This document shows, piece by piece, positions 1-6,098 of a stretch of 15,413 nt of DNA. The first letter of the stretch is position 1. Every line of letters starts with the position of its first letter. The notes beneath the pieces were generated by a model, which ran no database searches, was not told the origin of the DNA, and saw only the letters and a program-made list of their open reading frames with translations. A program made the position numbers and the translations under genes. Source of the stretch: Bacteroidota bacterium (GTDB taxonomy: Bacteria > Bacteroidota > Ignavibacteria > Ignavibacteriales > Ignavibacteriaceae); contig JAJYCM010000033.1 in the NCBI GenBank assembly GCA_021778375.1, forward strand, positions 1 to 15,413, written 5' to 3'.

Positions 1-416
1 TAAGCATCAAAAAGGAATTGCTGGAAGTTACGGGACTGCCATCTGTAGAAAGTAAAAATAATTTAATAGATCTACCTTCGAAAGAGATTAATCAAATTAT
101 TAGAAAATCTGCCGATAAAGAAAAAATTAAAATTGTAGAAGGAGTTTACTGGTACACCAAGGGTCCTAGCTACGAAACACCCGCAGAAATTCAAATGATA
201 AAAAACTTTGGCGGCGACGCAGTTGGGATGTCTACTGTTCATGAAGCCCTGTTTGCCAGTTTTTTGGGTTTACAGACAGGATCGATTTCGTGTATTACAA
301 ATTATGCAGCCGGAATTTCAAATAAAAAATTAGACCATTCAGAAGTGACCGAAACGGCAAATCTTGTTAAAGATAAATTTGAAAGATTGGTAAAAAGAGT
401 AATTAACTTAATTTGA
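1..416 (+). CDS. punA: Purine nucleoside phosphorylase, C-terminal part (5' end outside window)
   Basis: This enzyme cleaves purine (deoxy)nucleosides with phosphate to give the free base and (deoxy)ribose-1-phosphate, in cytosolic purine salvage. The reading frame is open from base 3 to the TGA at 414-416, so the gene is cut by the window edge and about 137 C-terminal residues remain. The visible family signature is GPSYETPAEI, followed by DAVGMSTVHEA and then TNYAAG; the Glu and Met-Ser-Thr residues of these motifs line the base and sugar pocket in trimeric PNPs. Near the end, the KLDHSEV stretch matches the usual C-terminal helix region. The N-terminal phosphate-binding part is not present here. 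This is the trimeric PNP-I class (PunA/human-like) rather than hexameric DeoD, judged from the SYETPAE motif. No convincing terminator separates it from secD. Confidence 0.9.
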   Translation, partial: SIKKELLEVTGLPSVESKNNLIDLPSKEINQIIRKSADKEKIKIVEGVYWYTKGPSYETPAEIQMIKNFGGDAVGMSTVHEALFASFLGLQTGSISCITNYAAGISNKKLDHSEVTETANLVKDKFERLVKRVINLI

Positions 417-445
417 TATCAATTGAATAATACATTCAAATTTAA

Positions 446-476
446 TTGACTTTCTAAGCATCATCAAGTAATTTTG
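446..476 (+). promoter_or_regulatory. Bacteroidota-type promoter for secD
   Basis: TTG at 446-448 is followed after exactly 20 bases by TAATTTTG at 469-476, a full match to the TAnnTTTG -7 box of the Bacteroidota primary sigma factor. The predicted start is near 483, giving a leader of about 40 bases before the secD ATG at 522. The element starts 30 bases after the stop codon of the upstream phosphorylase gene, so secDF can be transcribed independently of it. The consensus is established knowledge; the assignment is inferred. Confidence 0.6.
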
Positions 477-521
477 GCTTTCAATTAATTTAAAGATTCA
501 TTTTATAAGCAAAATTAAAAC

Positions 522-2456
522 ATGAAAGAATATAGATTTAGACTAATCCTAATTCTTGGAGCTGTAGTTTTAAGCCTTTACCTTTTGTACCCAACCTACG
601 TTAACTATAACAATCAGAAAGCGATTTCTAAGGTTGTAGCGGAAAAAGAGAAAGAGATTAAAGCATCAAATCCTCAAATTTCAGCCGACAAGTTAGACAG
701 CAAATTAAAATCAATTGAAGACAGCTTGAAGAATGCTGATCCTTCAATTAATAAAATGAAACTTAAAAGTTTAAAACTCGGACTTGATTTGCAAGGCGGT
801 ATGCGTGTCGTACTTGAGGTTAACACTGGTAAACTTCTTGAAAAATTGGCAAAAAATCCGGACGATGTTTTCAAAACAGTGATGAAAGAATCCGAAAAGG
901 AAGCTACTGTATCTGAAGAATCCATGGTCAATATCGTTGCCAAAAAATTTGCCGCCCGTGGAATAAGACTTAGCAGGTACTTTGGAAACATTAGGCAGAC
1001 CGATAGTGAAATTATTTCCGAGCTACAAAAAGATGCTGATGATGCTGTTACACGAGCAATGGAAATTATTAGAAACAGAGTTGATCAATACGGAGTTTCA
1101 GAACCAACAATACAAAGGCAAGGGAGCAGAAGAATTATAGTTGAACTCCCCGGCATTGCAAGAGAAGAAGAAGCCAAACAGCTTTTACAAGGTACTGCCC
1201 TTCTCGAGTTCAAGCTTGTTAAAGATCCTGAGCTAACAATTTCCATTATGAAAAAAATTGACGATGTTTTAGCAGGAACTTATGTAGACTCTACTAAATC
1301 AGATTCTTCATTGGCAAAAGGGACAACCGCAAAAACAAAGCAAAGCAAAGTCGCTTCAACTGATACTTCCAATAAACAATTGAGCGCTGAGGAATTTGCG
1401 GCAAAACATCCATTTTTTGCAATTGCAATGCTTGACCCCAAAGGTAAATCGGCGGATGCTTATGTTAAGGGCGACGATAGGGACAAGCTTCAGTTAATGC
1501 TAAACCGGCCTGAAGTCCAACAAGTTATTCCTAATAACATACAATTTGTGTTTTCCGCAAAACCCATTGCAAATCAAAATGGGCAACCAATTTACATGCT
1601 ATACTGTGTGAACAAAAACCCTGAATTAACCGGGGGAGTAATAACAAATGCAGTAGCAACTATTAGTCCTGAAACCAATGCCCCGATTGTTAATATGGAA
1701 ATGAATTCCGACGGCGCCGCAGATTGGGCTCGTATAACCGGAGCAAATATTGGGAAAAGAATTGCGATCGTTCTGGACGGTGTTGTTTATTCTGCACCAG
1801 TGGTACAGAATAAAATTACCGGCGGCAACTCTCAAATTTCCGGAAGCGGGGACTTACAGGAAGCACAACTTTTGGCAATTGTTCTAAAAGCAGGTGCATT
1901 GCCTGCTCCTGTTGACATAATCGAAGAAAGATCTGTCGGACCATCGCTTGGTCAAGATTCTATCAATGAAGGATTTAATTCAACATTAATAGGATTCCTG
2001 GTCGTAAGCTTTTTCATGATTGTTTACTATCAAAGAGCCGGAATGATTGCGGCAGGCTCTCTGCTGTTTACAATTCTTTTCATCTTAGGATTCTTAGCCG
2101 GGTTTAACGCGACACTAACCTTGCCAGGTATAGCCGGTATAATCTTAACCATCGGTATGGCGGTTGATGCTAACGTTCTTATATACGAACGTATTCGAGA
2201 AGAAATGGAAACAGGTAAGACACTTAAAGCTTCTGTTGACAGCGGATTCTCAAAGGCATATTCTGCTATTATAGATTCAAATATTACCACCTTTATCACT
2301 GCGGTCATACTTTATCAATTCGGCAGCGGCCCTGTTCAAGGTTTTGCCTTAACATTGATGATTGGTTTAGGTGCAAGTTTATTTAGCGCTTTAGTAATTA
2401 CCAAGGTGACATTCGATTACATGGTAGCTAAAGGTATTAAAGTAACCATTGGATAA
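522..2456 (+). CDS. secD: Protein translocase subunit SecD
   Basis: SecD is an inner-membrane partner of SecYEG that uses the proton gradient to help pull proteins out of the translocon on the periplasmic side. The 644-residue product has one N-terminal membrane helix (about residues 6-29), a large periplasmic domain, and five membrane helices between about 486 and 627. Family motifs are LGLDLQGG (87-93), the NRVDQYGVSEP segment (185-195), the GALPAPV segment (458-464), SVGPSLG (471-477), and GMAVDANVLIYERIREE (545-561). Asp549 in the last of these corresponds to the proton-relay Asp of SecDF. Two stretches look lineage-specific: a lysine-rich helical segment after the first membrane helix (about 31-84) and a Ser/Thr/Lys-rich linker (about 254-290) in the periplasmic head. 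There is no clear Shine-Dalgarno sequence; the leader is A-rich. secF follows after 28 bases. Confidence 0.97.
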   Translation: MKEYRFRLILILGAVVLSLYLLYPTYVNYNNQKAISKVVAEKEKEIKASNPQISADKLDSKLKSIEDSLKNADPSINKMKLKSLKLGLDLQGGMRVVLEVNTGKLLEKLAKNPDDVFKTVMKESEKEATVSEESMVNIVAKKFAARGIRLSRYFGNIRQTDSEIISELQKDADDAVTRAMEIIRNRVDQYGVSEPTIQRQGSRRIIVELPGIAREEEAKQLLQGTALLEFKLVKDPELTISIMKKIDDVLAGTYVDSTKSDSSLAKGTTAKTKQSKVASTDTSNKQLSAEEFAAKHPFFAIAMLDPKGKSADAYVKGDDRDKLQLMLNRPEVQQVIPNNIQFVFSAKPIANQNGQPIYMLYCVNKNPELTGGVITNAVATISPETNAPIVNMEMNSDGAADWARITGANIGKRIAIVLDGVVYSAPVVQNKITGGNSQISGSGDLQEAQLLAIVLKAGALPAPVDIIEERSVGPSLGQDSINEGFNSTLIGFLVVSFFMIVYYQRAGMIAAGSLLFTILFILGFLAGFNATLTLPGIAGIILTIGMAVDANVLIYERIREEMETGKTLKASVDSGFSKAYSAIIDSNITTFITAVILYQFGSGPVQGFALTLMIGLGASLFSALVITKVTFDYMVAKGIKVTIG

Positions 2457-2484
2457 CATAACGGTTTAAGGAGCAAATTAATAA

Positions 2485-3624
2485 ATGCGAATTTTTGAAA
2501 ATATTCATATAGACTGGCTTGGTAAAAGAAAAATTTTCTATATAATTTCTATATCATTATTTCTAATCGGCTGGGCAAATGTTTTAATCAGAGGGTTACA
2601 CTTTGGTATCGATTTCAAGGGTGGTACTGAGATTGTCCTTCAATTTGATAAAGCAGTAGATGTGAGCACAGTAAGATCATACGTTGAAAAAATTGGTCTG
2701 GGATTTGTAGAAATTAAAACCTTCGGAGGAGAGACCGGAGTATTGATTCGAACCGAATCCCAAAACATCCCAAAAGCAATTTTCCCAAAAGTTGTAGATC
2801 ATATTGATAATGCAATAGATAAAATTTTTCCGGGAATTCCAAAAACAAAAGTTGATACTAGTGCAAGTACTATTACTTATGCATTTTCCAATGCCGATAC
2901 TACTAACGAATTAATTTCCCGACTTTTAGCAGCCGGTTATCAGGCAGGAAAGGTATCGGAAGAATTGACTAACAAACAAATGGTTGTTAGAGTAGGTATT
3001 GCAGATTGGATAAAAGAAAACCTTAGAACAAATATGCCGGATAATCCGTTCCAAATTATAAAAGAAGATCACGTTGGGCCTAAAGTTGGAAATGAATTAA
3101 AGACAAATGCTTTAATTGCAATTGCACTTTCGCTGATTGGAATTTTAATATACCTAGCTTTCCGGTTCAAATTTATATTTGCAGTTGGAGCTGTTGTAGC
3201 TCTTTTCCATGATGTTTTAATTACGATGGGATTATATGCGGCATTATACGGTGTTATCCCGGGTTTAAATTTGGAAATAGATCTAACGGTAGTGGCTGCA
3301 TTTTTAACTCTAATCGGTTATTCGGTTAATGACACTGTTATCGTTTTCGATAGAGTAAGAGAAAACTTGAAAATTCACAAAACGATGCCTTTAGAAGAAC
3401 TCATCAATCAAAGCGTTAATAGAACCATGAGCCGAACGATTTTAACTGCCGGTACAGTTTTATTAGCTGTCTTAGTTTTATTAATTTTTGGCGGTGAAGT
3501 TTTAAGAGCTTTTTCGTTCACTCTTTTCTTTGGAACTATCATCGGAACTTATTCTTCTATATTCGTTGCAAGCGCTTTAGTTTTGGAATATGCTAACAGA
3601 TTCCAAAAGAAAGTAAACTTCTAA
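2485..3624 (+). CDS. secF: Protein translocase subunit SecF
   Basis: SecF pairs with SecD in the membrane and supports proton-motive-force-driven protein export. The 379-residue product has a first membrane helix at about 16-35, then the GIDFKGGT motif (41-48), a periplasmic domain, and a membrane core from about 207. That core carries the signature GYSVNDTVIVFDRVRE (278-293), whose Asp residues match the SecF proton path, and the terminal helices end near 368. The start is supported by AAGGAG at 2468-2473, 11 bases before the ATG, one of only two clear Shine-Dalgarno sites in the window. It lies 28 bases after secD, so the two are surely co-transcribed. The length is slightly above the usual 300-330 residues because of a larger periplasmic insert (about 90-190). 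A terminator follows directly. Confidence 0.97.
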   Translation: MRIFENIHIDWLGKRKIFYIISISLFLIGWANVLIRGLHFGIDFKGGTEIVLQFDKAVDVSTVRSYVEKIGLGFVEIKTFGGETGVLIRTESQNIPKAIFPKVVDHIDNAIDKIFPGIPKTKVDTSASTITYAFSNADTTNELISRLLAAGYQAGKVSEELTNKQMVVRVGIADWIKENLRTNMPDNPFQIIKEDHVGPKVGNELKTNALIAIALSLIGILIYLAFRFKFIFAVGAVVALFHDVLITMGLYAALYGVIPGLNLEIDLTVVAAFLTLIGYSVNDTVIVFDRVRENLKIHKTMPLEELINQSVNRTMSRTILTAGTVLLAVLVLLIFGGEVLRAFSFTLFFGTIIGTYSSIFVASALVLEYANRFQKKVNF

Positions 3625-3644
3625 ATTTTCAGAGTAATTTTAAT

Positions 3645-3673
3645 AAAGCCGATAGTTTTTAATATCGGCTTTT
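3645..3673 (+). terminator. Rho-independent terminator of secDF
   Basis: A perfect 10-bp stem, AAAGCCGATA (3645-3654) with TATCGGCTTT (3663-3672), closes an 8-base loop and runs into a short T tract up to 3674. It starts 20 bases after the secF stop codon, which fits the end of the secD-secF transcript. Confidence 0.85.
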
Positions 3674-3734
3674 TCATTTTAAATGGATGGTGGTGTTATT
3701 CTTATCACATAAATGAATTCTTATATCTTTTTTC

Positions 3735-3765
3735 TTGACTAATTAACGTTATGAACTTAAGTTTG
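3735..3765 (+). promoter_or_regulatory. Bacteroidota-type promoter of the small RNA candidate
   Basis: TTG (3735-3737), a 20-base spacer, and TAAGTTTG (3758-3765) make a full match to TTG-N20-TAnnTTTG, with the same spacing as the promoter before secD. It predicts a transcript start near 3771-3773, exactly where the first hairpin of the small RNA candidate begins. The -7 box overlaps the 10-base palindrome AACTTAAGTT (3754-3763), which could also be a protein-binding site. Confidence 0.55.
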
Positions 3766-3865
3766 AATCGACTCTTTCAAAAGGTTCTCCCCTGCCTTTT
3801 GAACAAAAAGAGTTAAGTCCCGGTGGTCGCCAGATCATTGGGCTTTTTTATTTTAAGTTCATACG
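3747..3865. repeat. Inverted repeat enclosing the small RNA candidate
   Basis: TATGAACTTAA (3750-3760) is the exact reverse complement of TTAAGTTCATA (3853-3863). After one bulged base, the pairing continues with CG (3747-3748) against CG (3864-3865). The arms bracket both hairpins of the RNA candidate. They could form a closing stem of a three-way-junction RNA if transcription starts upstream of 3747, or act as paired DNA sites for a regulator. The left arm overlaps the predicted promoter, so it would not be in an RNA that starts near 3771. Confidence 0.6.
3771..3850 (+). ncRNA. Putative small structured RNA, family not recognised
   Basis: There is no credible reading frame here, but there are two strong hairpins. 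Hairpin 1 pairs ACTCTTT (3771-3777) with AAAGAGT (3807-3813) and continues with CAAAAGG (3778-3784) against CCTTTTG (3795-3801). It has a 5-base bulge (3802-3806) and a C-rich 10-base loop (3785-3794, with CCCC in the middle). Hairpin 2 pairs AAG (3815-3817) and CCCGGTG (3819-3825) with CATTGGG (3836-3842) and CTT (3843-3845), and runs into six T's (3844-3849), like an intrinsic terminator. A full promoter match ends 6 bases upstream. Together this suggests a free-standing RNA of about 80 nt. The C-rich loop could pair with a purine-rich ribosome binding site. I cannot match it to SRP RNA, tmRNA or a riboswitch class; a Bacteroidota 6S-like RNA is possible but unproven. Confidence 0.5.
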
Positions 3866-3937
3866 AATCAGAAACTAAAGACCGTGGATTTACTTTATTC
3901 CGTTTTTTACTTCAAGACAACAGATTAAGGTCCGTTT

Positions 3938-3967
3938 ATGAATTTAGGCGCTTTTCCTTTATCTTTG
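3938..3967 (+). promoter_or_regulatory. Possible promoter of the DEAD-box helicase gene
   Basis: TATCTTTG (3960-3967) is an exact TAnnTTTG match. The expected TTG 19-20 bases upstream is only ATG (3938-3940), so the element is incomplete. If used, transcription would start near 3974 and leave a leader of about 208 bases before the helicase ATG, containing the two hairpins at 4105-4128 and 4145-4164. The rest of 3866-4104 shows nothing else I can support. Confidence 0.3.
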
Positions 3968-4104
3968 AATTGTAAATTTATAACTTTAGGTATAAGTTAT
4001 GTATTTCTCATTAGGCAACATTTCTTTTATATCTCCTTGAGAACCGCAAGCATTATTATCGAAGTAAAAAATCAGATTATATACCAAAAACGGCACCTTT
4101 ATGG

Positions 4105-4136
4105 TTTGATTAGATTTATCTAATCAAATTTTATTT
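4105..4136 (+). terminator. Terminator-like hairpin in the helicase leader
   Basis: TTTGATTAGA (4105-4114) pairs perfectly with TCTAATCAAA (4119-4128) around the 4-base loop TTTA, and the T-rich tract TTTTATTTT follows (4129-4137). It sits 54 bases upstream of the helicase start codon and has no gene directly before it, so it looks like a leader attenuator or a terminator for read-through from upstream. The stem has only A-T pairs apart from two G-C pairs, so its stability would depend strongly on temperature. Confidence 0.5.
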
Positions 4137-4144
4137 TAACGAAT

Positions 4145-4164
4145 TAACATTGGTATCAATGTTA
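4145..4164 (+). promoter_or_regulatory. Perfect palindromic hairpin or operator next to the helicase ribosome binding site
   Basis: TAACATTG (4145-4152) and CAATGTTA (4157-4164) are perfect inverted copies around the 4-base spacer GTAT. The right arm ends 4-6 bases before the weak purine-rich ribosome binding region (AGAAAGAG, about 4168-4175) and 17 bases before the ATG. It could be an RNA hairpin that controls access to the start, or an operator for a dimeric repressor; the sequence does not separate these. Confidence 0.45.
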
Positions 4165-4181
4165 GAAGAAAGAGAATATTT

Positions 4182-5819
4182 ATGTTAAATGACAGCTTCA
4201 AAGACCTGGGACTTTCAGAAGAAAGTATTCATGCAATTAAATTAAAAGGTTTTGAAGAACCTACTGAAATACAGAAAAAAATTATCCCTTTAATACTGGA
4301 AAATAAAAATGATTTAATCGGACAGGCACAAACAGGTACAGGTAAAACCGCAGCATTCGCACTTCCGCTAATCGATCAAATAAATACAAGAGCAGGTCAT
4401 CTACAAGCTTTAATCCTTGTACCGACAAGGGAGCTTGCCATTCAAGTTTCCGAAGAATTTAATTCTCTGCGCGGTCATAAAAATATTCATATAGCTCCAA
4501 TTTATGGTGGGCAGTCTTACGAAATACAGCTAAGAATGCTTAAGAGGGGAGTTGATATTGTAGTCGGCACTCCCGGAAGAATAATCGATCATATTACCAG
4601 AAAAAGTTTGCGCTTAGATAAAATTTCATTTGCTGTCCTTGATGAAGCCGATGAAATGTTGAATATGGGATTTATAGAGGATATCGAAAATATTCTTAGT
4701 AAAACAAATCCTGCAAGAAGGACACTTTTATTTTCTGCCACTATGCCTGATAGAATTTTGAAGCTTGCTAAAAAATATATGGGTAAGAGTGAGATTATCA
4801 AAGCAGACAAAGCAGGCGAAACTATTTCGCTAACAGATCAGATATATTTTGAAGTAAGGAACTCCGATAAATTTGACACTCTTTGCAGAATAATTGATAC
4901 GACGGATGATTTTTACGGCTTGATTTTTTGCAGAACTAAAAATGATGTTGATTTCGTAGCTACAAAGCTAAACGACAGAGGCTACGATGCCGAAGGTTTG
5001 CATGGTGATATTTCTCAAATGCAAAGAGAGAAAATCTTAAATAAATTTAAGAAAAGAAGTATTAATATACTGGTAGCCACTGATGTAGCGGCACGAGGGC
5101 TTGATATATATGAAATGACGCAAGTTATAAATTATGCTTTGCCACAGGACCCCGAGTCCTACCTTCATAGAATTGGTAGAACAGGAAGAGCCGGAAAAGA
5201 AGGCACAGCTATTACATTCATCACTTCGGAGGAACATCGAAAGCTTCAGATGATAAAAAACATTACGAAGACGGAGATCCGGAAAGAGAGAATTCCTAAG
5301 GTAATCGATGTAATCAATTTCAAAAAGGAGAAAATTTCTTCTGAGCTAAAAGCATTGATAGATATCGAAATTGCACCGGCATATTTAAATTTAGCCAAGG
5401 AGCTTTTAGCCGAGCAAAATCCGGTTGAGGTTGTAGCATCATTAATAAAATATTCGTTTCAAAACGATCTTGAAGTAGAAAATTACGCACAAGTTACGGA
5501 TTTATTCGAGTCAAAAAAATCTAAGAAAGAATTTGAGCCTAATCGAAGAAAAGATAAGTTTGGAAGCGAAAAAGGTTATTCAAGATTATTTATAGCTCTA
5601 GGCAAAAAAGACGGAATTACACCGCGAAAACTTTTGGATATTCTTAACAAAAAGGCAAATATTGAACCTAACAATGTAGAGTCTATTCAAATTATGGATG
5701 CATATTCCTTTTTCAACGTACCACAAAAAGATAGTGAAATTATATTAACAAGGATGAATTCTAAAGACAGAAAACAACGCCAATTAGTTGAAAGAGCAAA
5801 AGTTTCAAAAAAGAACTAA
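4182..5819 (+). CDS. deaD: DEAD-box ATP-dependent RNA helicase with DbpA-type RNA-binding domain
   Basis: The product is an ATP-driven RNA unwinding protein, likely in ribosome assembly, mRNA turnover and cold growth. The 545 residues carry all core motifs in order: Q motif (about 5-31), AQTGTGKT (49-56), PTRELA (81-86), TPGR (130-133), DEAD (154-157), SAT (185-187), ATDVAARGLD (299-308) and HRIGRTGR (329-336). After a helical region (about 385-440) and a basic linker (445-465), residues 467-526 form a DbpA/CsdA-type RNA-binding domain, recognised by RLFIALGKKDGITPRKLL. A short basic tail ends the protein. The length and domain order fit DeaD/CsdA rather than RhlE or SrmB. In DbpA itself this domain binds 23S rRNA; whether this one does is not visible. 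The leader has two strong hairpins, suggesting post-transcriptional or attenuation control, as is known for cold-shock helicases. Confidence 0.93.
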   Translation: MLNDSFKDLGLSEESIHAIKLKGFEEPTEIQKKIIPLILENKNDLIGQAQTGTGKTAAFALPLIDQINTRAGHLQALILVPTRELAIQVSEEFNSLRGHKNIHIAPIYGGQSYEIQLRMLKRGVDIVVGTPGRIIDHITRKSLRLDKISFAVLDEADEMLNMGFIEDIENILSKTNPARRTLLFSATMPDRILKLAKKYMGKSEIIKADKAGETISLTDQIYFEVRNSDKFDTLCRIIDTTDDFYGLIFCRTKNDVDFVATKLNDRGYDAEGLHGDISQMQREKILNKFKKRSINILVATDVAARGLDIYEMTQVINYALPQDPESYLHRIGRTGRAGKEGTAITFITSEEHRKLQMIKNITKTEIRKERIPKVIDVINFKKEKISSELKALIDIEIAPAYLNLAKELLAEQNPVEVVASLIKYSFQNDLEVENYAQVTDLFESKKSKKEFEPNRRKDKFGSEKGYSRLFIALGKKDGITPRKLLDILNKKANIEPNNVESIQIMDAYSFFNVPQKDSEIILTRMNSKDRKQRQLVERAKVSKKN

Positions 5820-5845
5820 TGGGTACATCTAAAAATTTCAATATT

Positions 5846-6054
5846 TGCCTGAAGGCAGGCAGGTTCGAAATGACAAAAAAAAGATTGTGTCATTTCGACT
5901 GAGCCTGCCTGTCCGGTAGTCAGGTCCTCGATGGAGAAATCCCATGTTCAATTCGACCATCTAAGCTTTACAAGGGGATTTCTCACCGGCTTAAGCCGGA
6001 TTCGAAATGACAATTATTTGTGTGTAGTATTTAATGAGCTTGCAAGTAGGCAGG
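5846..6054. repeat. Cluster of short palindromic repeats between convergent genes
   Basis: This non-coding block between the ends of the helicase and glnS genes is built from repeated pieces. The unit TCGAAATGACA occurs directly at 5865-5875 and 6002-6012 and inverted at 5888-5898. GAGAAATCCC (5934-5943) faces its reverse complement GGGATTTCTC (5975-5984). A perfect palindrome CCGGCTTAAGCCGG lies at 5986-5999. GC-rich pieces resembling CCTGCCTG-CCGG-CAGGCAGG occur at about 5848-5863 and 5904-5924 (imperfect, with G-T pairs), with a remnant at 6048-6054. The G+C content is clearly above that of the neighbouring AT-rich spacers. This looks like REP/MITE-like intergenic repeats that have inserted into each other; no transposase is present. 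Similar GAAATGACA repeats are common between genes in Bacteroidota genomes (recalled, not searched). Confidence 0.75.
5856..5911. terminator. Long hairpin, possible bidirectional terminator
   Basis: CAGGCAGG (5856-5863) pairs with CCTGCCTG (5904-5911), and TCGAAATGACA (5865-5875) pairs with TGTCATTTCGA (5888-5898). This gives a 19-bp two-part stem with a 12-base loop. It lies between two convergent genes, where a bidirectional stop signal would be expected. There is no T tract after the stem on the + strand, so it may act as an RNA 3'-end stabiliser rather than a true intrinsic terminator. Confidence 0.4.
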
Positions 6055-6098
6055 TTCTCTGCGTTAAATTTTTATAAATGATAGTTTTTAGAAGTACC

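Noticed and set aside
419..449. Hairpin after the purine nucleoside phosphorylase gene as a terminator
   Set aside because: TTGAAT/ATTCAA plus TCAA/TTGA can pair, but there is a 6-base bulge, every stem pair but a few is A-T, no T tract follows, and it overlaps the secD promoter.
3771..3850. Known riboswitch, SRP RNA, tmRNA or hammerhead ribozyme
   Set aside because: I looked for their conserved cores (for example the GGAA-type SRP tetraloop with its bulge, the CTGATGA hammerhead core, the TPP and cobalamin boxes) and found none.
3938..4123. 61-codon open frame upstream of the DEAD-box helicase gene
   Set aside because: The composition is not protein-like, I recognise no domain, and the start lies upstream of the possible helicase transcript start. 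The stop falls inside a terminator-like stem. A leader peptide is conceivable but unsupported.
5846..6054. CRISPR array
   Set aside because: The repeats are irregular in spacing and orientation, there are no equal-length spacers and no cas genes.
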